A stretch of DNA of 64,000 nucleotides from Phalacrocorax aristotelis (taxonomy: Eukaryota > Chordata > Aves > Suliformes > Phalacrocoracidae): positions 59,123,733 to 59,187,732 of the forward strand of contig NC_134276.1 in NCBI RefSeq assembly GCF_949628215.1, given 5' to 3'. Below, piece by piece: positions 13,801-28,800 of this stretch. The first letter of the stretch is position 1, and each line of letters starts with the position of its first letter. The position numbers were made by a program, and so were the translations under genes. The notes beneath the pieces are model-generated. The model saw only the letters and a program-made list of their open reading frames with translations. It did not search any database and was not told the DNA's origin.

Positions 13801-16800
13801 CTTAGTTATCTCATAATGAAGATTAGTATTTGCCTGATGATCTGTGATTGCCAGGGTGATGCAACTTCAATAATGGGTTTTGTTACTAGTCTCACGAGCT
13901 GCCTTACTGCTGCCTCACAAAAGAAGTCTCTTATCCACAATGCCTCCATGGCCAGATGTGGTTCCCCTTCATCATGTCCTGCAGCACGCTGCCACTACCA
14001 AGGCCACTCTGTAGTTCAGGAAATGGGCTTTTCCCACATACTATGGCAGCCTGGGTTCCTGAGTTTCTTTGTACCATGTTCTGACTCATTATCCCTCAGC
14101 ACTGGTGCTGCTGAACTGGGCTGAAGCATGTATTGGCACTGCCCAGCATGACAGCCCAGAGAAACTGAACTCCTGGAGATTCTGCTTCCCACCAGATCTA
14201 ACAGTAAATAGCTTCTGCTCTTGCAGAGCATCAAAAGCTGCAAGGCTGGAGTCTATTTCAGTTCTGCCTCAATCTTTCCTCCCTTCCCATACTATTGTCT
14301 GCTTCAGTCTCTTTAGGTACATCACATAACAAAACCAGGTCCATCTTTACCTGTCTGCAGGAGATCCTTGTGCAACAGTCTGGGAAATTACCAGCTTTGA
14401 TGAAGCTTCTGCCCAGTGCCAGTAGGTGTGCATGCACAGCTCTGGCCTTCTGAACAGGACACTCAGGGAGTCAGCCTGGGTGCGTCTGTACCAACTGAAG
14501 GCCAGATCCTTTACTTTCAGCTTCAAGAGGCAGAGTCAAATATAAAATTTGTTTCCTTGGCAGATCCAGGCATTAAGGAGAAAATCCCTCAATCCTAACT
14601 GAAGTTATTTAGGAGTTGAGTGTCTCACCTTGATAGTGTGTGATGACAGGCAGGTACCTCTAGATAGCTATTCAGATCTGGGATGCAATGAATCACCTCC
14701 CAGAGGTGTTGCTGACTCCCCAGCTACAGGGAAAACCTACATCTGGTTCAGGCATGATACCTCCCTTTGGGCAAGGAAAGTTGGGTGTGATGAACCCTGC
14801 CTTAAATGGGTATCATCTTTGCTCATGCTACGATGATGCTTCCCAAACTGTGGCCTGTCACACTTCACTTCCAGTCTAAATATCAGAAGAGATCAGAGAC
14901 ATGAAGCAGCTCCCTGGGAGGCTAAACAAACAAGCTGGTTTTCAGCTTTTAATCTCAGTTTGAAGACCTAAGGTTGCCTTTAGTATGTGATTTATGTTAA
15001 TGGCAGATGAGATTGATGATTGTTTTTTTGCAGGATGGTATTCATAGCTAGTGAATTTTATTAAAGTATATTGTGATAGTGTGATTAGCATAATATTTTC
15101 CTCCCTCTACTTCTGTGCTTATATGCTTTTTTCCGAATTTAGGAGTCTTGGCTCATTTTCACCTTAAACACAGTTTGTTCTGTATTAACAACTAAATAGT
15201 AAATACTTGCATGTGGCTGAACTTACGTCTATTTGCACTTGCACAAGGGCAGCAGCAACAAAAGCCAAAGAGGCAAGGAACATACCAACAGTGATCTTCC
15301 TCAGGGGCCTAGTACAGCAACAAAACACATATGTGAGTTAAGACAAATACTAATTCAAAGCTTCAGCTGTTAGCTGTTTTCTTTCCCCAGTGGGAAACTC
15401 AAATGGCCACAACTAGCATGTTAACACCACCTGAAGGGCAGCTGCTGTTACAGAAAGTGTTCTGCTAAGCTGGATGCCTCAATTCATAGTTACACTATCA
15501 GGAAAGAAATCTTTCCTGCAGCATCTTAACCTGTTAACTCTGCATCTGCTGGGCTCAAACATTGGCTGAACATAATTATTAGATTTATGGAAAAGTCTGA
15601 TCTGCAGGAAGAAAAGACAACAAAAAAACCCCACAAACCAACCCAGCCAACCCAGGATGGTTGTCAGCTTTAAACCAATAAAAAGACAAGAAGTTATGCC
15701 TTTTAAAAAGGATAAACACTTGTGTCTACATTGCTATTTTTGAATCAAAACAATATTGAATAGAAAAAGTCAGGGAAATATGGTGAGTTAGGAGACAGCT
15801 ACAGACATTCAAGGTAAGCTGCAAGGGTAAATTTAAGGTAGATATTTTATTTATGGTGTCATTTGTCAGATGTAGTGTCCACAAGTGAATGACAGTGTGT
15901 CCAGCACAGCACACTCCCCAGATTTTTCATAACTAGATGGAAAAAAAGCATTGCATCTTAGCCCTATAAAAATTGTTTTAAGAACTATATTCTCTTCTGT
16001 CCCTCCATCTTGCAAGAGCTAGCCACTTCATTACCAACATTAAGAATAACATGCAATGCCCTCTGAAACTGCACCTAGAAGTATCTAGCAAGCCAGGCTC
16101 CTCACTGGGACTGAAGAGGAAACACATCTTGTCTCAGGTAGTTTTGGGCTTAAAACATGACACTCGCGAAGAATGTATGTTGTATTTCTACTTCTTATAC
16201 TTTGGGAGGGAGAGGATGTAGACATGGAGGAGGTGGAAAACTGTAAACAGCATCTTTCTTGCAGTCAAAAGATTTCACCCATAACTGGAAAATATTGTTT
16301 CTTTGCTATTAGATTCTCTTCCTCTGGTCTGTGGTGCCTGCACATACCACTTGCAGAGTGGTATATATTTTTTTTTTAGTTTCATTTGTTTAAAATCTTA
16401 ACTCCAATTTAAATACACTTTTTTCTCCTTAGCTGAATACTTGCTCTTGTTACGTTAGGGCTGAAAGAGCAGTTTAAAGAAGCCCCTAAAATGAGCCTCT
16501 GTTGATGTCAGGTAAGTACGTCAACTTACGTAAAATTGATCTTGCATTTCTTGATTAAGGGGTAAACCACAGTATCTACAACGGGGACCATTATAACAAT
16601 CAGGATTGGATTCACAGTCTGTTGAATATGAACATAAGAAGGCAAAAATTAAGTGTTTTTCAAAGTCCTTTTTTAAATTAAAAGATTTATAATAAAAATC
16701 TGTCTATATATAGTCTTTGGTAAGTACTTAGAATCGTCAGACAGAAGATTACTGTACCTGCATTTGGTCTGGCTGAATCTGGATAGCTCCCTGGTGAAGA

Positions 16801-19800
16801 AAAGATAAATAGGTTGTAATATTATGATGACAAATAAAAACTAAATGTTAATTAAGAAAAAAAAGCAATAAAAAGTAACCTACAAAATTCCCATCCATTG
16901 TTGTAGCTTGCAGTGTCCATCTTGACCCCTTAAAAAAAAAGAAGAGAGTGTTAAATGCCACAGTAAATCAATCTTCTGGAGTTCTTCTTGAATTTTTTTT
17001 AATACATCAAGTGATGGGAGACATGCAGTATAATAAAAAATAAAACTAGCTTGCTACAGTAATATTCTTACTCTGCAGTATAAATATATGAACAAAGTGA
17101 TTCTCATGGCCCATTTGGCTTTATTTACTGGTTTTGTGAAATAGAGTGGAAAATAATTTAGATGTAGAGATTAGCAAGAGAGATAACAGGGACATCCTGC
17201 GCAGAGCACTGCCGTGTGCTGTGCACGGAAGCCACCCGAGCACCTTTGTGCCGCCTGCCTGAGCGCCCCACACCACTAACATGCCCATCCTTCCTTCACA
17301 CAGCCCAGCAGTGAGTGGCCAAGCCAGGGCTGGACCTGCCTTGAGCCTTTTGTCCAGAAAACCTGCCTAGAGCTGGGTAAAGCAGGGCTGACTTTCAACC
17401 TGGGCCCAGGGTGAGACAAGAACATTCATCACTGCATGTTTGGTGAAGAGATTTTAACCACCTGTGATGTGCCACTGTGAGATATGATACTTATTATTCA
17501 TGTAATATTTAGTTCTGAATTTCACAGCAGGGTTGCCTGTTTGTAATAGGTCACACTGACAGATACAGCTCGGTGGTACTAGACTAAAGCAGCACGACCT
17601 AGGCAATCTGGACCAAACCTTCTACACTCCGCCTTGGACAAAGCCTTCAGCCCCTGGTTCTCTCAAATACCCTCATAAATTCATCCTTCAACACTTAACT
17701 CTGAAAGCCTACTTTCATGAGACCTGAGCACTCACTCCACCAAGTGGAGGGGAATTATAGGCTTATACTTAAGCTTGAAGGTGTGAGGTATTTATAACAA
17801 GTTTGAGTGAGTAAGCCAACCGGCATCCAGCTCATTTCATCCCCAATTTCCCCACAGCATTTACACAAGGACCCTACATTGCATCTCTCAACTCAGGAAA
17901 AGAAGAGTTAGAACTAAGAAAGCTTTAAATTACTTTTCATCCTCTGAGTCCTGACTGATATAAGGTTTTGAGAGGCCTCAGTCACTGAATCAGTCCTGGG
18001 CATGTCCAGATACACTGAGTTTGCCCTGGCTACAGAATACTCCATAATAAAGTGGCCCAATAACTACCCCTTTGCATTAGGAATAGGTTAAAAAATTTGC
18101 AGAGAATTAGTTTCCACCCTCGTATAGGTGTCTTATGTCTGGTGACTTCAGAGTACATAGAGTAACATGGTACAGCCCTAATTGATAAGCTAAATAGTTT
18201 CTACTTTACCTGCTGGTCAAAAAGCGCCCAGAACATGGGGAGAGGGATGTAAAGGAAAAGCACCTTCAACACCATCTTAATCTGAGCAATCAGTCGTTTC
18301 TGCAGCAAACAAGAATTACACAAGCAGAATTAGTTGGGGGGGAAAAAAAAAGAAAGACACAGTTGCAGCCTGCTGTTTGCAGCACAGCCACAGGTAAAGA
18401 CACATCATGCAATATTTACCAACATCCTGAACTTTGTAAAGTTGTGGGTACTTCTGCTGATTTCTGTTAAAAAGCACAAGGTGTGCCTATGTGTGTGGGA
18501 AGGGCTGCCAGTTGAAGGTGACATTGATATCGGAGAACCTGCATCTCTTGGCATGTTTACTGATGGCAGCATGAGATTTAGCATTTAGTGCTGCTTTGTG
18601 TTTCTAGGAAGGAGGCGTTTGAACAACAGGTGACTGAGGAAAGCATTTCACACATGAAAAATGTATACAGGCAAAAGGAAAATAAAGGGGACAAGCTAAA
18701 GTTTGTGCTGCTCTTGACAACAGGGCAGGGTAGATAGGAGGCAAGAGACAAGGCTGGGGACCATGCGACACAAGGCTTTCAGAGTCACAGTAAGGAGCTT
18801 GTACTGAGGCTGGGGGGGATGCTGTGTTTACCTGCTTAACCTGAAATTCCTAAGCATAATTCTGCAGTTTGATCCCAAGACAAGTGTTATGGCTCCACAC
18901 ATTAACCATGACAGCCAACACCATGCCCATATTTCCCTTCTGCAGTCATTAAACCAGCATAGTTTTGTTTGAAGTTGGTTTACTGAGAGAAACAAAAAGT
19001 TGACAGGGATAATGCTTGCTATTTTATTAAAAAACTAACAGGTGATTGTGTTTGTTCAACATGGGAAATAGTCTTTTCTTCATCTCCCTCGAATTTCCCC
19101 AGGCAACCTATGATCACACGGAGCTGGGGTGGTAACCTGCAGTCCCAGGGGAGCACTGAGGTTTGGCCAGACCATTAGCTTCTAAATGACTGAGAGGCCC
19201 AAAACTATCTGCCCAGCACTTGAGGCAATGGATCAGAGGAGACAGAAGGGAAGCTGAGGGTCAGGGGGTGTCATGGCACAGGAATTCTCATGCAGTACTT
19301 ACATCATACTTCTCACTCGCCCAGTCTAGCCAGTGCTCTCTCTTGGGATACTGCTTGCTGCGATGCCGAAACCGGTTTTTGATGGCAAACTGAGGAGAAA
19401 CAGAATTTTTTTCAATGGTGTTACAAATATTTGTAATGCTATAAGCTCTTTTGTCATCAAAGATGACATTCCTGCTTTAGAGGGTGCTAGAGGTGACTTG
19501 CTTCTGTTAACTGCTCTAGGCATCTAAAGGAATATTGCATTCAAGGCCTCACACTATATCCAGCAGAGTGTGCGCCTGGGATTAGGCGAACCAAACAGCT
19601 CAGAGTACTCTCTCTCAATGTGGGTTGCTGTTAGGAACTTGAAGACCTGCCTACCTCAGACTTATTTATGTCTGAGGATGTCACATGCACAGGTTTTCAG
19701 AGCTGAATGGCTATAAGAGTACATTTTGCTATAAGAAGCTGCATCTTGTAGATATTCCTCATATCATGAGACTGAATATACACAAATAAAGTCCTGAAGA

Positions 19801-22800
19801 ACTCTTAAGACTTTCTGCATGGAAAAACATGCAAGGCTGAGCTGGGCCTTAGGGGCATCACTCTAAGCAACTACCTGTCACCTGTAGAGATTTGGCTTTG
19901 GCAGTGCTTACAAGACAAGCAATGATCTGGGTTATAACAAGCTGGCAGGTCTGCAAGAAGAATGAAACAGCTCATAAATGGAAAAAAAAAATATCCCCTG
20001 ATCTCAAAGCTGAGGCACTGCATATTTGGGACATACAGTGCTACTCATGAAGATTTAGCACCCTTCCTTGAAGGTTTGCACTGACATGTAACCTCCCTGT
20101 CCCCCCTAATCCAGTAGGGATCAATACACCTCTGCACTGTAAATAACATTCTTTTAACAAACAATAAGTTTTTGCTGATAAGAGCTACCAGTAGCTTTGT
20201 TCTTGACTCAGGTCAAGGCATGATTATCTCATCCTACAGGGCTGCACGAAGGTACACAAGTGAGGAAGGAATCATTCCCAGAAGTTAGGATAAGCTTCTA
20301 CACATCACTGACATCTTCTTTTGTTTCCCTTGTGTATAAATTCAGATATAAACCAAGGTATAGATAAATAAAAAGGCAGTCTGTAAATCTGGAGGGGTTC
20401 AGTAAGAAGCCTGCTGTAAGGAAGAAGTCAAAAAACTTCAGAAGCTTTCCTCATTGTGAGAGATTTATGGTCTAGGCGAGTGCACTGAGCACTTTTAAAA
20501 ATTGCTCTCAGGGTTTTGGGGAATACAAATAGTACTTACTGCAATGCATTTGGAAACTTGAATCATTATATTGCCTTGAGGTTGAACTTTCTTGTACATC
20601 CTGCTTCCAATTATGAACACAACTACAATATGCAAACATAAAGCAACTTAGGATTAATTGAAAGTCATGGCAAATTTGGTATGGAAACCATAAGAATCAA
20701 GGGGTTACATCAGGGTGAGCACAAGCCTCCTAAGGAGCAAAGAACATGCCTAATAGCATGTTATCATACAGTAAAAGAAATCAGATTAATACCAGCAGGT
20801 TGCTACTATTTAAGGCAAGGGACTAAATCTGTAAACTCTTAGGGGAAGTCCTCAGCGGGATATCAGTTTAATTGAGGTATGGTCAAAACAGGGACCACTT
20901 AGGACTTTGGCTCTGGCCTTGCTGTACTAGATTACGACAGCTTTACAGGCTCCTATTCAGGAGTCCAGGTTGCTGTGGCTCGTGTCACGCAGGGACACGT
21001 GAGGCTCTGCCTGAGCTGCAGGACTCACCGAGCTGTCCTCAGCTCCCACGCCCAGGCACGTTCCCCGGCCTCACCCTCCCACATGCAGGGCAGGACATGG
21101 GCAAACCCTCACAGCTGCTGTCTGCCCTGGGTTGGGTAATCAGGTAAGATGGGGTCTCCTGCAGCTGGAGGCCCACCCTGGGTGGGCTCCCAGTCAGGAC
21201 CACAAGGGGCCAGGACCACAAGGGATACTGTGGTACATGCTGGCCACAGCATTCAAAAAAAGATTGTGCGTGTCCCATCTGTGTCCCCCCCCAAGTTTCT
21301 TGGTCTTTGTGCTGCAGCAGAAAGACTGAGTGACCCATAGCATAGCTAGGAAAAATGCAGGTGTTTGAGAAATACTGACACACCAGTATAGCATGTCTCC
21401 AGTGCAAGGACAGCTATCTTACGCAGTTCATTCTCCCAGACTAAAGGTAGTTTCCAAGAAAACCTACTTTTTCTCAGAACTCTCACACTGCATTCCAAAG
21501 ATCTTATTCATACACCCCAGTAGTCCAAGACATATGGACAATGAATTACATAATGTACAGAATTTAATGGCATATTTGTGTCCCTCCTCAGCCCCGTCAG
21601 TCTCTCCTTATAAACCAGTCTCTTCTGTAAAAGGGAGTACTTCACATTAGTCCCATCCCCAGACCCCCAAGAAAAAGTTTAAGTCAAAAATTGCAGAAAC
21701 TATCAGGTACCAGTAGAGGTTGATGCCTGATTATTTCTACTACTTTCTCATTATTCTGAGATCATTGTCACCTAATCACATCTGAAACTGAAGCAGAAAA
21801 ATGGAAACAGTTCCACTTACCCAAGGCAACAGCCATGAGGGCAGCAGGAACTCCAAAAGCTAATGGGTAACATCGCTGTTTGCTATGAATGCCACACACT
21901 TGAGCTGAAGTACAAAGTAACATTAGACAAGAGTCAGCACTGACAGTGTTTTACAGAGGATTTCTGTTCTTTGTATTCATTGTTGACTCAAGGAAAAAAA
22001 AAACCAATCTATTCTGATGTTATTGACAGAGTGGATAATCAGTATCAAATTATCATCAAAAAGAAGAATTACGTATCACAAAAATCACAACATGGTGGGG
22101 GTTGGAAGGGAACTCTGGAGGTCATCTGGTCTAACCCCCCTGCTCAAGCAGGGCCACCCAGAAATAGTTGCCCGGGACCGTGTCCAGGCAGCATTTTAAT
22201 ATCTCCAGGGACGAAGACTCCACAACATCCCTGGGCAACCTGCACCAGTGCTTGGTCACCCTCACTGTGACAAAGTGTTTCCTGATGTTCAGAGGAAACC
22301 TCCTGTGTTTCAGCTTGTGCCCATTGCCCCTCATCCTATCACCGGGCACCACTGAGCACAGCCTGGCTGTGTCCTCTTTGCACCCTCCTTTCAGGTATTT
22401 GTAGACATTGATGAGATCCCCCTGAGCCTTCTTTTCCCCAGGCTGAACAGTCCCAGCTCTCTCCTCACAGGATTATATTTGGTTTTACACTGAGGAGAGA
22501 AGAATCCTACTAGGATGGTCAAATGCACCTTCTCAGTGAGAAAGGAACAAGACTGCAGAAGTTTTGGGACAAATTCATAAACAAAGATAAGTAACACAAT
22601 AAGTGTAGCTTGTGGAAAAAATTCTCAGACACTCCTCCCCCCCACCTGCTGGCAGTAGTCAGTGATTTGACTTTCTAAACTTCATGAATACATCTTGAAA
22701 TGATGCTTGGAGTGCTGACATAGCTATCAACAGAAAAAAGTAAAGGACTAAACAAAATTAGCCTTTTCACCATAGTTCTTCTAAAAGGAGAATTAGAGTT

Positions 22801-25800
22801 TGATTTGAAAAAAAAAAAATTAGCTTGCAGCTAATTAATGTCTTGGTTTGGTTTTATTAGCCTTTACAGGATATACTGGTATTACTTTGCTCAGTTGAAT
22901 TTGCCTGTTTTCCCAAGGTAGTTTTCACTCTGTATGAGCATGGAAGCAAGCTGCATGTTGTGCCTTATGCATATCTCCTTCCATTTTAGGAAAAGATAGA
23001 ATTTGCATTAAGTAAATATCTGAACTGCTTCTACACAGTCTGTTCCAGTCAAGAAATCCAGAGGTCAGAATTTCAGCCCAGCACTTTAGGGTTACTCCAG
23101 AACTCCCATGCTGATTTCTTTCTTTTGAAAAAAAAACAGCCTTCCTCAAACTCCTGCCAAGCACATCCATACAGTACCATCTGTGTAAGCTTGCAATGAA
23201 AATCCGTACACATATGGATCAGCAAATTGTTTGCTTTTTGTTTAGGAGCAGACTTTAGAATAATCTCCGCTCCCAGAGTGGAGGGCGCTCTCCCCCCTTC
23301 ACTTCCCAGGGAACAGTACGACTCTTTCTTCTGTGATGGTTTTAAAGTAATTGGAAGAGTTACCACATTTGTGCCTCCATGGAATTAAAACGTGCATTAC
23401 GCATACAAGTTGGTGTCTTTAGCATGTCTCTTCAGATCTAGCGCTTCTGATCCTAAAGGCCATTCAAATCTCAGACTGGCTTGGTTTTGACAGTACTTCA
23501 CCTGTGAGAAGCTGGGTGACATACTTGAAAACTTGAAGACCATTTGCCAGATAACAGACCATTCATTCAAACCTAACTGGGCTGCAATCCAACACTCATC
23601 TTCTAGTGATGTTTAGCTATTTTATAAAAGAATGTGTGGCCTTACCTCTGAGGATTGGGGTGATTATAGTAGATAGGAGACTTCCAGCATTAATGGACAA
23701 ATAGAAGATGGAGAAGAACCTAGTTCTTTGCTTTTCCTACAGTGAAAAAAAAAAAATATGTTTAGAAAGGCTTAGCCAGAACCACATTGATCAGCCTAGA
23801 CTGAACAGTTGCAGCTCTGTTTGCACAGTTCAAGACAAATAGTTGTCTAGCTCTTTCTTCAACTACTCAGGAAACACTGCAGTGATGCACATGTCTAAGT
23901 ATGTATATTAGAGCATTATAATAGTAAAACATTATTAAGAGTATCTGTATGATTGAAAATCTGAAAGACATTGTTACCTGATCATCTTCAAACTGATCTC
24001 CACCAAATGCTGACACACAAGGTTTGATCCCACCAGTACCAAGTGCAATGAGGATCAAGCCAATCATGGACAGAGCACTGGAACAAAGTAGAAAAGAAAA
24101 AAAAAAAAGGGGGGGGAGCAAGGGATCACTTTGCTTTCTTTTTTAAAGCATACATAAGAGGCTGATTAGAAGACAGTTGACATTCAAGTAATGTAAATTT
24201 AGGGTGAATTTTTGTCCCACCCTTCATCAACCTGGAGAAAACCCATGTACAAGGCAACTCACATGTGAAGCTTTATATTATCAGGAGAGCCATCGTGGTT
24301 GTGATCTGTCAGGTCATTTATGGAACTCACAGATATGATTGCCTGCCCAATTGTATAGACAATGGACAGGTAGACAATGGTCCTGTTATAAAGAGAGGTG
24401 ATAAGTTTTCAGATATGTTAACAGAGTTATACACATATACATACACAGATAATGCAGACTTCTGTTAATTTCAAAGATGCTCAGCAAAGAAGCATAATTA
24501 AGAGATATGACAATTTATGGACTCAACTTATCACAAGCTGCTGTAAAAAAAGCTGTCCACATACCTCCGTCACAGTATTTCTATTCTGTTTCTTTATTAT
24601 TTTAGCTAGCCTTGTTTATTTAAACAAGGCAAGATGACAAATGGGTTCTGTAGATATTGCCAGGTCATAGGAGATATTTGAATAATCTCAGTGGTTGCCT
24701 TTTTAATAACCAATTTGAGAATGCCATTATCATATTTCATATATGGTAAAGTTGAAATGGACTACTCTACAACACTGAAATATGCAATTCACACTTATTT
24801 TGATATTGTTTAAACATTCTTTATGTTTTTATATTTTAGCTGCAAGGAGTGAAAAAATAAAAACATTTTTCTATCTATTTTAAACACAGAAACTGCTGCA
24901 GAAACACTGTTGTGAACAAGTCTATTACCCCACTCCCTCAGTTTAAAGTGTACTCAGATCTGAGCTTAAAGATATCGGTAAGAGTACAAACTGCAGGCTT
25001 TCAGCCTGACTCTCCTCTGCCATGAGGTGCCTAGGAAGGTAATACTACAGAATTACCAGCCCCTCCCTGCCATTCCTTTAGGGTCCATTCCTTTTTCCTG
25101 TATGTAAGAACATACTCTATTTTAACTTTGTTGGCGCTTATGTACTTGTTTAGAGTTTACCCCATGTTCATCTGCTTCCTTGGTTGGGGCTCCATTCAAT
25201 AGGCACAGACCCAGGTCTCTAGTTTGGCGGAAAAGCAGGACAAATAGGATGCAATGATGAGAAGTCTAAAACTCTAGTTTGCAGAAGCAGCAGTCCCAAA
25301 CTCAGCGCAGCCCGTGACAATGAAGGACAAGGCTAGAAGACCTAGGACAAACTGAATCTGAGGAAGGCAAGAGATCCTCACAGCAAGTTTGGAGCACCCC
25401 AATACAAGAGCAGTGGAGGAAGCATCACTTACACCATTGACCAAATTCTTCTCACTTTAAAACAAGGGGTTTTTTTCCTGAATTTAAAAAATGCTCTTCC
25501 CTGTAACAGGGTAAAAGTCTATACCAAGTAGGGCATAAGTGAAGCTGAATCTGCTATTTGTTGGTATTTATTAGACAAAATTAAATGAGCTTTTTAGAAA
25601 TATCACCTCTGTATAGTTACTTTAGGGGAAGTTTCCAATGGAGATGAAACCTGAGCTGACCAGGAGAGAAACTTCTGGTTTTTACTGGTGAAGCTCAAAA
25701 GCATACTGCACATAATTGGTACTGCATTGATATTTCCCAGTTAAGAAAATTTAACTTCTGTACTGTTTTCCCCAAGAACTTTGCATCTAACAATATGTGC

Positions 25801-28800
25801 ACAGGGTGCTCCTTGGCAGACATTTCACAAAGTACATGGACTGTACATGATTTGAGTCTCTCCTGTAAGAGTGCTTAACCGTACTTGGGTAACCTCCTCT
25901 TCTTGTCATCATAGGTTTTTTAATGAATTATTGTTTAAACCTTCCTCATGGCACCTTGGTGTATTTTAGGGCATCTACACATTAAACTAGCAAATTATTT
26001 AATGCTTTTTTTTCTTGTCAAGCTTAAAGTTCTGGTTTTAAGACCTGAGCCATCCTACCAAGCTCCTATTAAGGGTCTGGCAGCCAGGGGCTTGCAACAG
26101 TGGCACTGGTATACACAAGTACCAGAGGAGAAGGGATGCAAGGTCTGCAAAGCTTCATCTAATAAAACATGTAGAAGCCAAAATAGTTCTAAAAAAGATC
26201 ATAAAATCTGAACAAATGAGTGCATATATACTCAGTCTGCAAGATGTCAAGCTACTTGCAATGGCTTATGGTGCTCAGGCCAGCTCCACAGAGCACACTT
26301 GACAGTGGTTGCAGCCCTGGTCTCCCAGAGGCTGTCAACACAGCGGAAGATGGTGCAGCCTTCAGCTGACTGACTGCACAACAGCCAGCTTCATCTCTAA
26401 TCTCTGCAAGACCTTTGACAACTCAGCTAACATTCCTGACTCATATCCCTCCATAAAATCTTTATTGTGCTTTTTTCAGGCAAAGTAAACACTATTAGAA
26501 TCACATCATCGGTAAAAGAGAGTAAGATCAGGCTGCTGGAAATAATTTGTCTACGTTTCAAAGCACTTCATTCAGCAGTACTTTTCTGAGCAACTAACAC
26601 ACAGGGGAAAACCCAGAATACATCATTTAAAGAAAGCATTACAACTCCATAAAACCTCCCACTGAGCTGTCAAGTCAATACCGAAATCATAGAATAATTT
26701 AGAATATGTACTAAGGCCCAGCTAATACCAGATAACACAGTATTTCAGTATTTCATTTGCCACCTGCAATAGGTGAAGAGGCAGCTCAAGGTAATTATAG
26801 CCTCCAGTATCCATTTTCACAGCTTAGTGAATACTTTCCTTAGTTTAGGTTACATTTTGTCCACATGAGAGGAAAAACATGCTGCATGCTTGGAAAGGAA
26901 GCTACTACCCTTCACTGATTAGCAGAACTGTAACACCTGTTAACTTGTAGTGCAGTTTCAGGTCTGAACTAAATCAATTAAGACCTCAAGCTTTGGAGAA
27001 AAAAAGCCCAAAGACAATCCTGGAGTAGCCAACACCAGCTCTGAAGCTGTTGTTCTGAGCTCCTGCTTTAGGTGATCGTTTAAGTAACACTGATCTCGGG
27101 TGAGCTTTCATGAGTTTTGGTTGTTTTCTGAGGAAGCACTCACTTAAACTTCCCCAGCCAAGAGTCTGCAATGAGCGCTCCAAGGATCGGTGTCAAGTAG
27201 CACAGAGCAACAAATGTGTGGTAGATGGCTGTAGACAAGTTGTCATCCCATTGCAGGAAATATTTGAAATACAAAACGAGCACCGCTGTAGGAAGAGCAA
27301 AACAATGGGTTACAAACCAGTCAGGGTTGGGTGAGTAATGGTAGGCACAAGGACACACAGGACTCCGGACGTACCTCGCATGCCATAGTAGGAGAATCGC
27401 TCGCAGAACTCATTGATGACGATGAAGAAGATGCTCAAGGGGTAGCCAAAGCAACCTGGCTGGAGGCAAGAGACAGACAACATGAGCCCACAGCTGTGCA
27501 ACAGACTACCATCGCTCACTGCAGCCCACAGCTTGAGAAAGCTCAATACAGGCCCAGCCGGAGTGAGTAGGTACTCAGGGGTTTGGCTGCACAGGCTTCT
27601 GCGGAACAACGCTGGTTTATTTGAACCAAGAGTCAATTCTTACTTTCCCCTCTTGGGCCTCAGAGTTCTACAGACTTCTCATCTGCCCTTTGCAAGAGAT
27701 CTTTAGGAAAGCTGTATTTGAAGTCTTCAGCATTTAACCCTTAGAGCAATTTTGATGGGTATCCAAAGATATTTAAAAAACCAATGGTTTTTGAAAGCAA
27801 TTAAAACCCAAATCCAACAAAAAGCCCACCACACTAAATCCCCACAGCACACCAAGCTTAGAAGCCTGGGACTATTTTCAAATACCTCCAGCTAGGACAG
27901 ATAGACATTTAAATACTTCATCCGAACAAATCTCTCAGTCCCCTATCCTTACAAATACTATACTTGATGAAGAATCCTTCATTTCTTGTGTTGCTGATAA
28001 AACTGACTTTACTCCTAACCTAAAATCACATGGTATTAACAGCCAGATTTACTGAGCCTTCACCTGCTGCAATAAGCATCTCCATGGTCACCATCGCACA
28101 GCTTGTGGCATGGCTCTTGCCATTGAGACAATGGGAAAAAGCACACATCAGGTGCAAATTAGTCATGATCCATAGAACTGGAAGTTTAACTTCTGATCAC
28201 CTAATAATCCTCCATATTTTACCTTTTTGTGGGTTTAATTCTGCAAATTACAAAAATCAGATTAATAAGCCTCAGAACGTTCCAGAGGTAAAACAGCTTT
28301 GAAACTTAAGAAGCATGGACAAGAAAAAAGTATGGCAGTTTGCCTTCATGTTGTGAGGGTTAAAGAATCAAATCAATCCATATTCCAGGTGAAACAAAAA
28401 AGTTAACTCTTTTGATCAAAAGGAAAGAAACCTTACGTGGGAAAACCCTGCCTGACACAAGTAAATTGGAGAGCCCACATCACCAGCAAGCCTCTGGCCA
28501 GAGTCTTTAATGAACACCAGAACACTTCATGAGACTTGTGTGCTACAATAAGATTTTTGTGAATACTGCAAGAAAAATTAAAATAAGAAAGTGGCAAAAG
28601 TATTGTTGACTTAGTCTGACTCAGGCATGAGGATGTCCAAGCAACCTGAACAGCTCTGATCTTTGTTATCGGCTGAACCAAGTACATAGTGCACATCTTA
28701 CCCATGGTTTGATACGCAAGCTTCAGTGAAAGAGAATAACTTCAGCTGAGGTGAGTGCCAGGTGGGACTCATCTAGCTTTAGAGCAACAGACATTAGAGG

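Noticed and set aside
22131-22404. Open frames within the CR1 fragment at 22 kb
   Set aside because: They fall in the non-coding 3' end of CR1 and carry no reverse transcriptase sequence.
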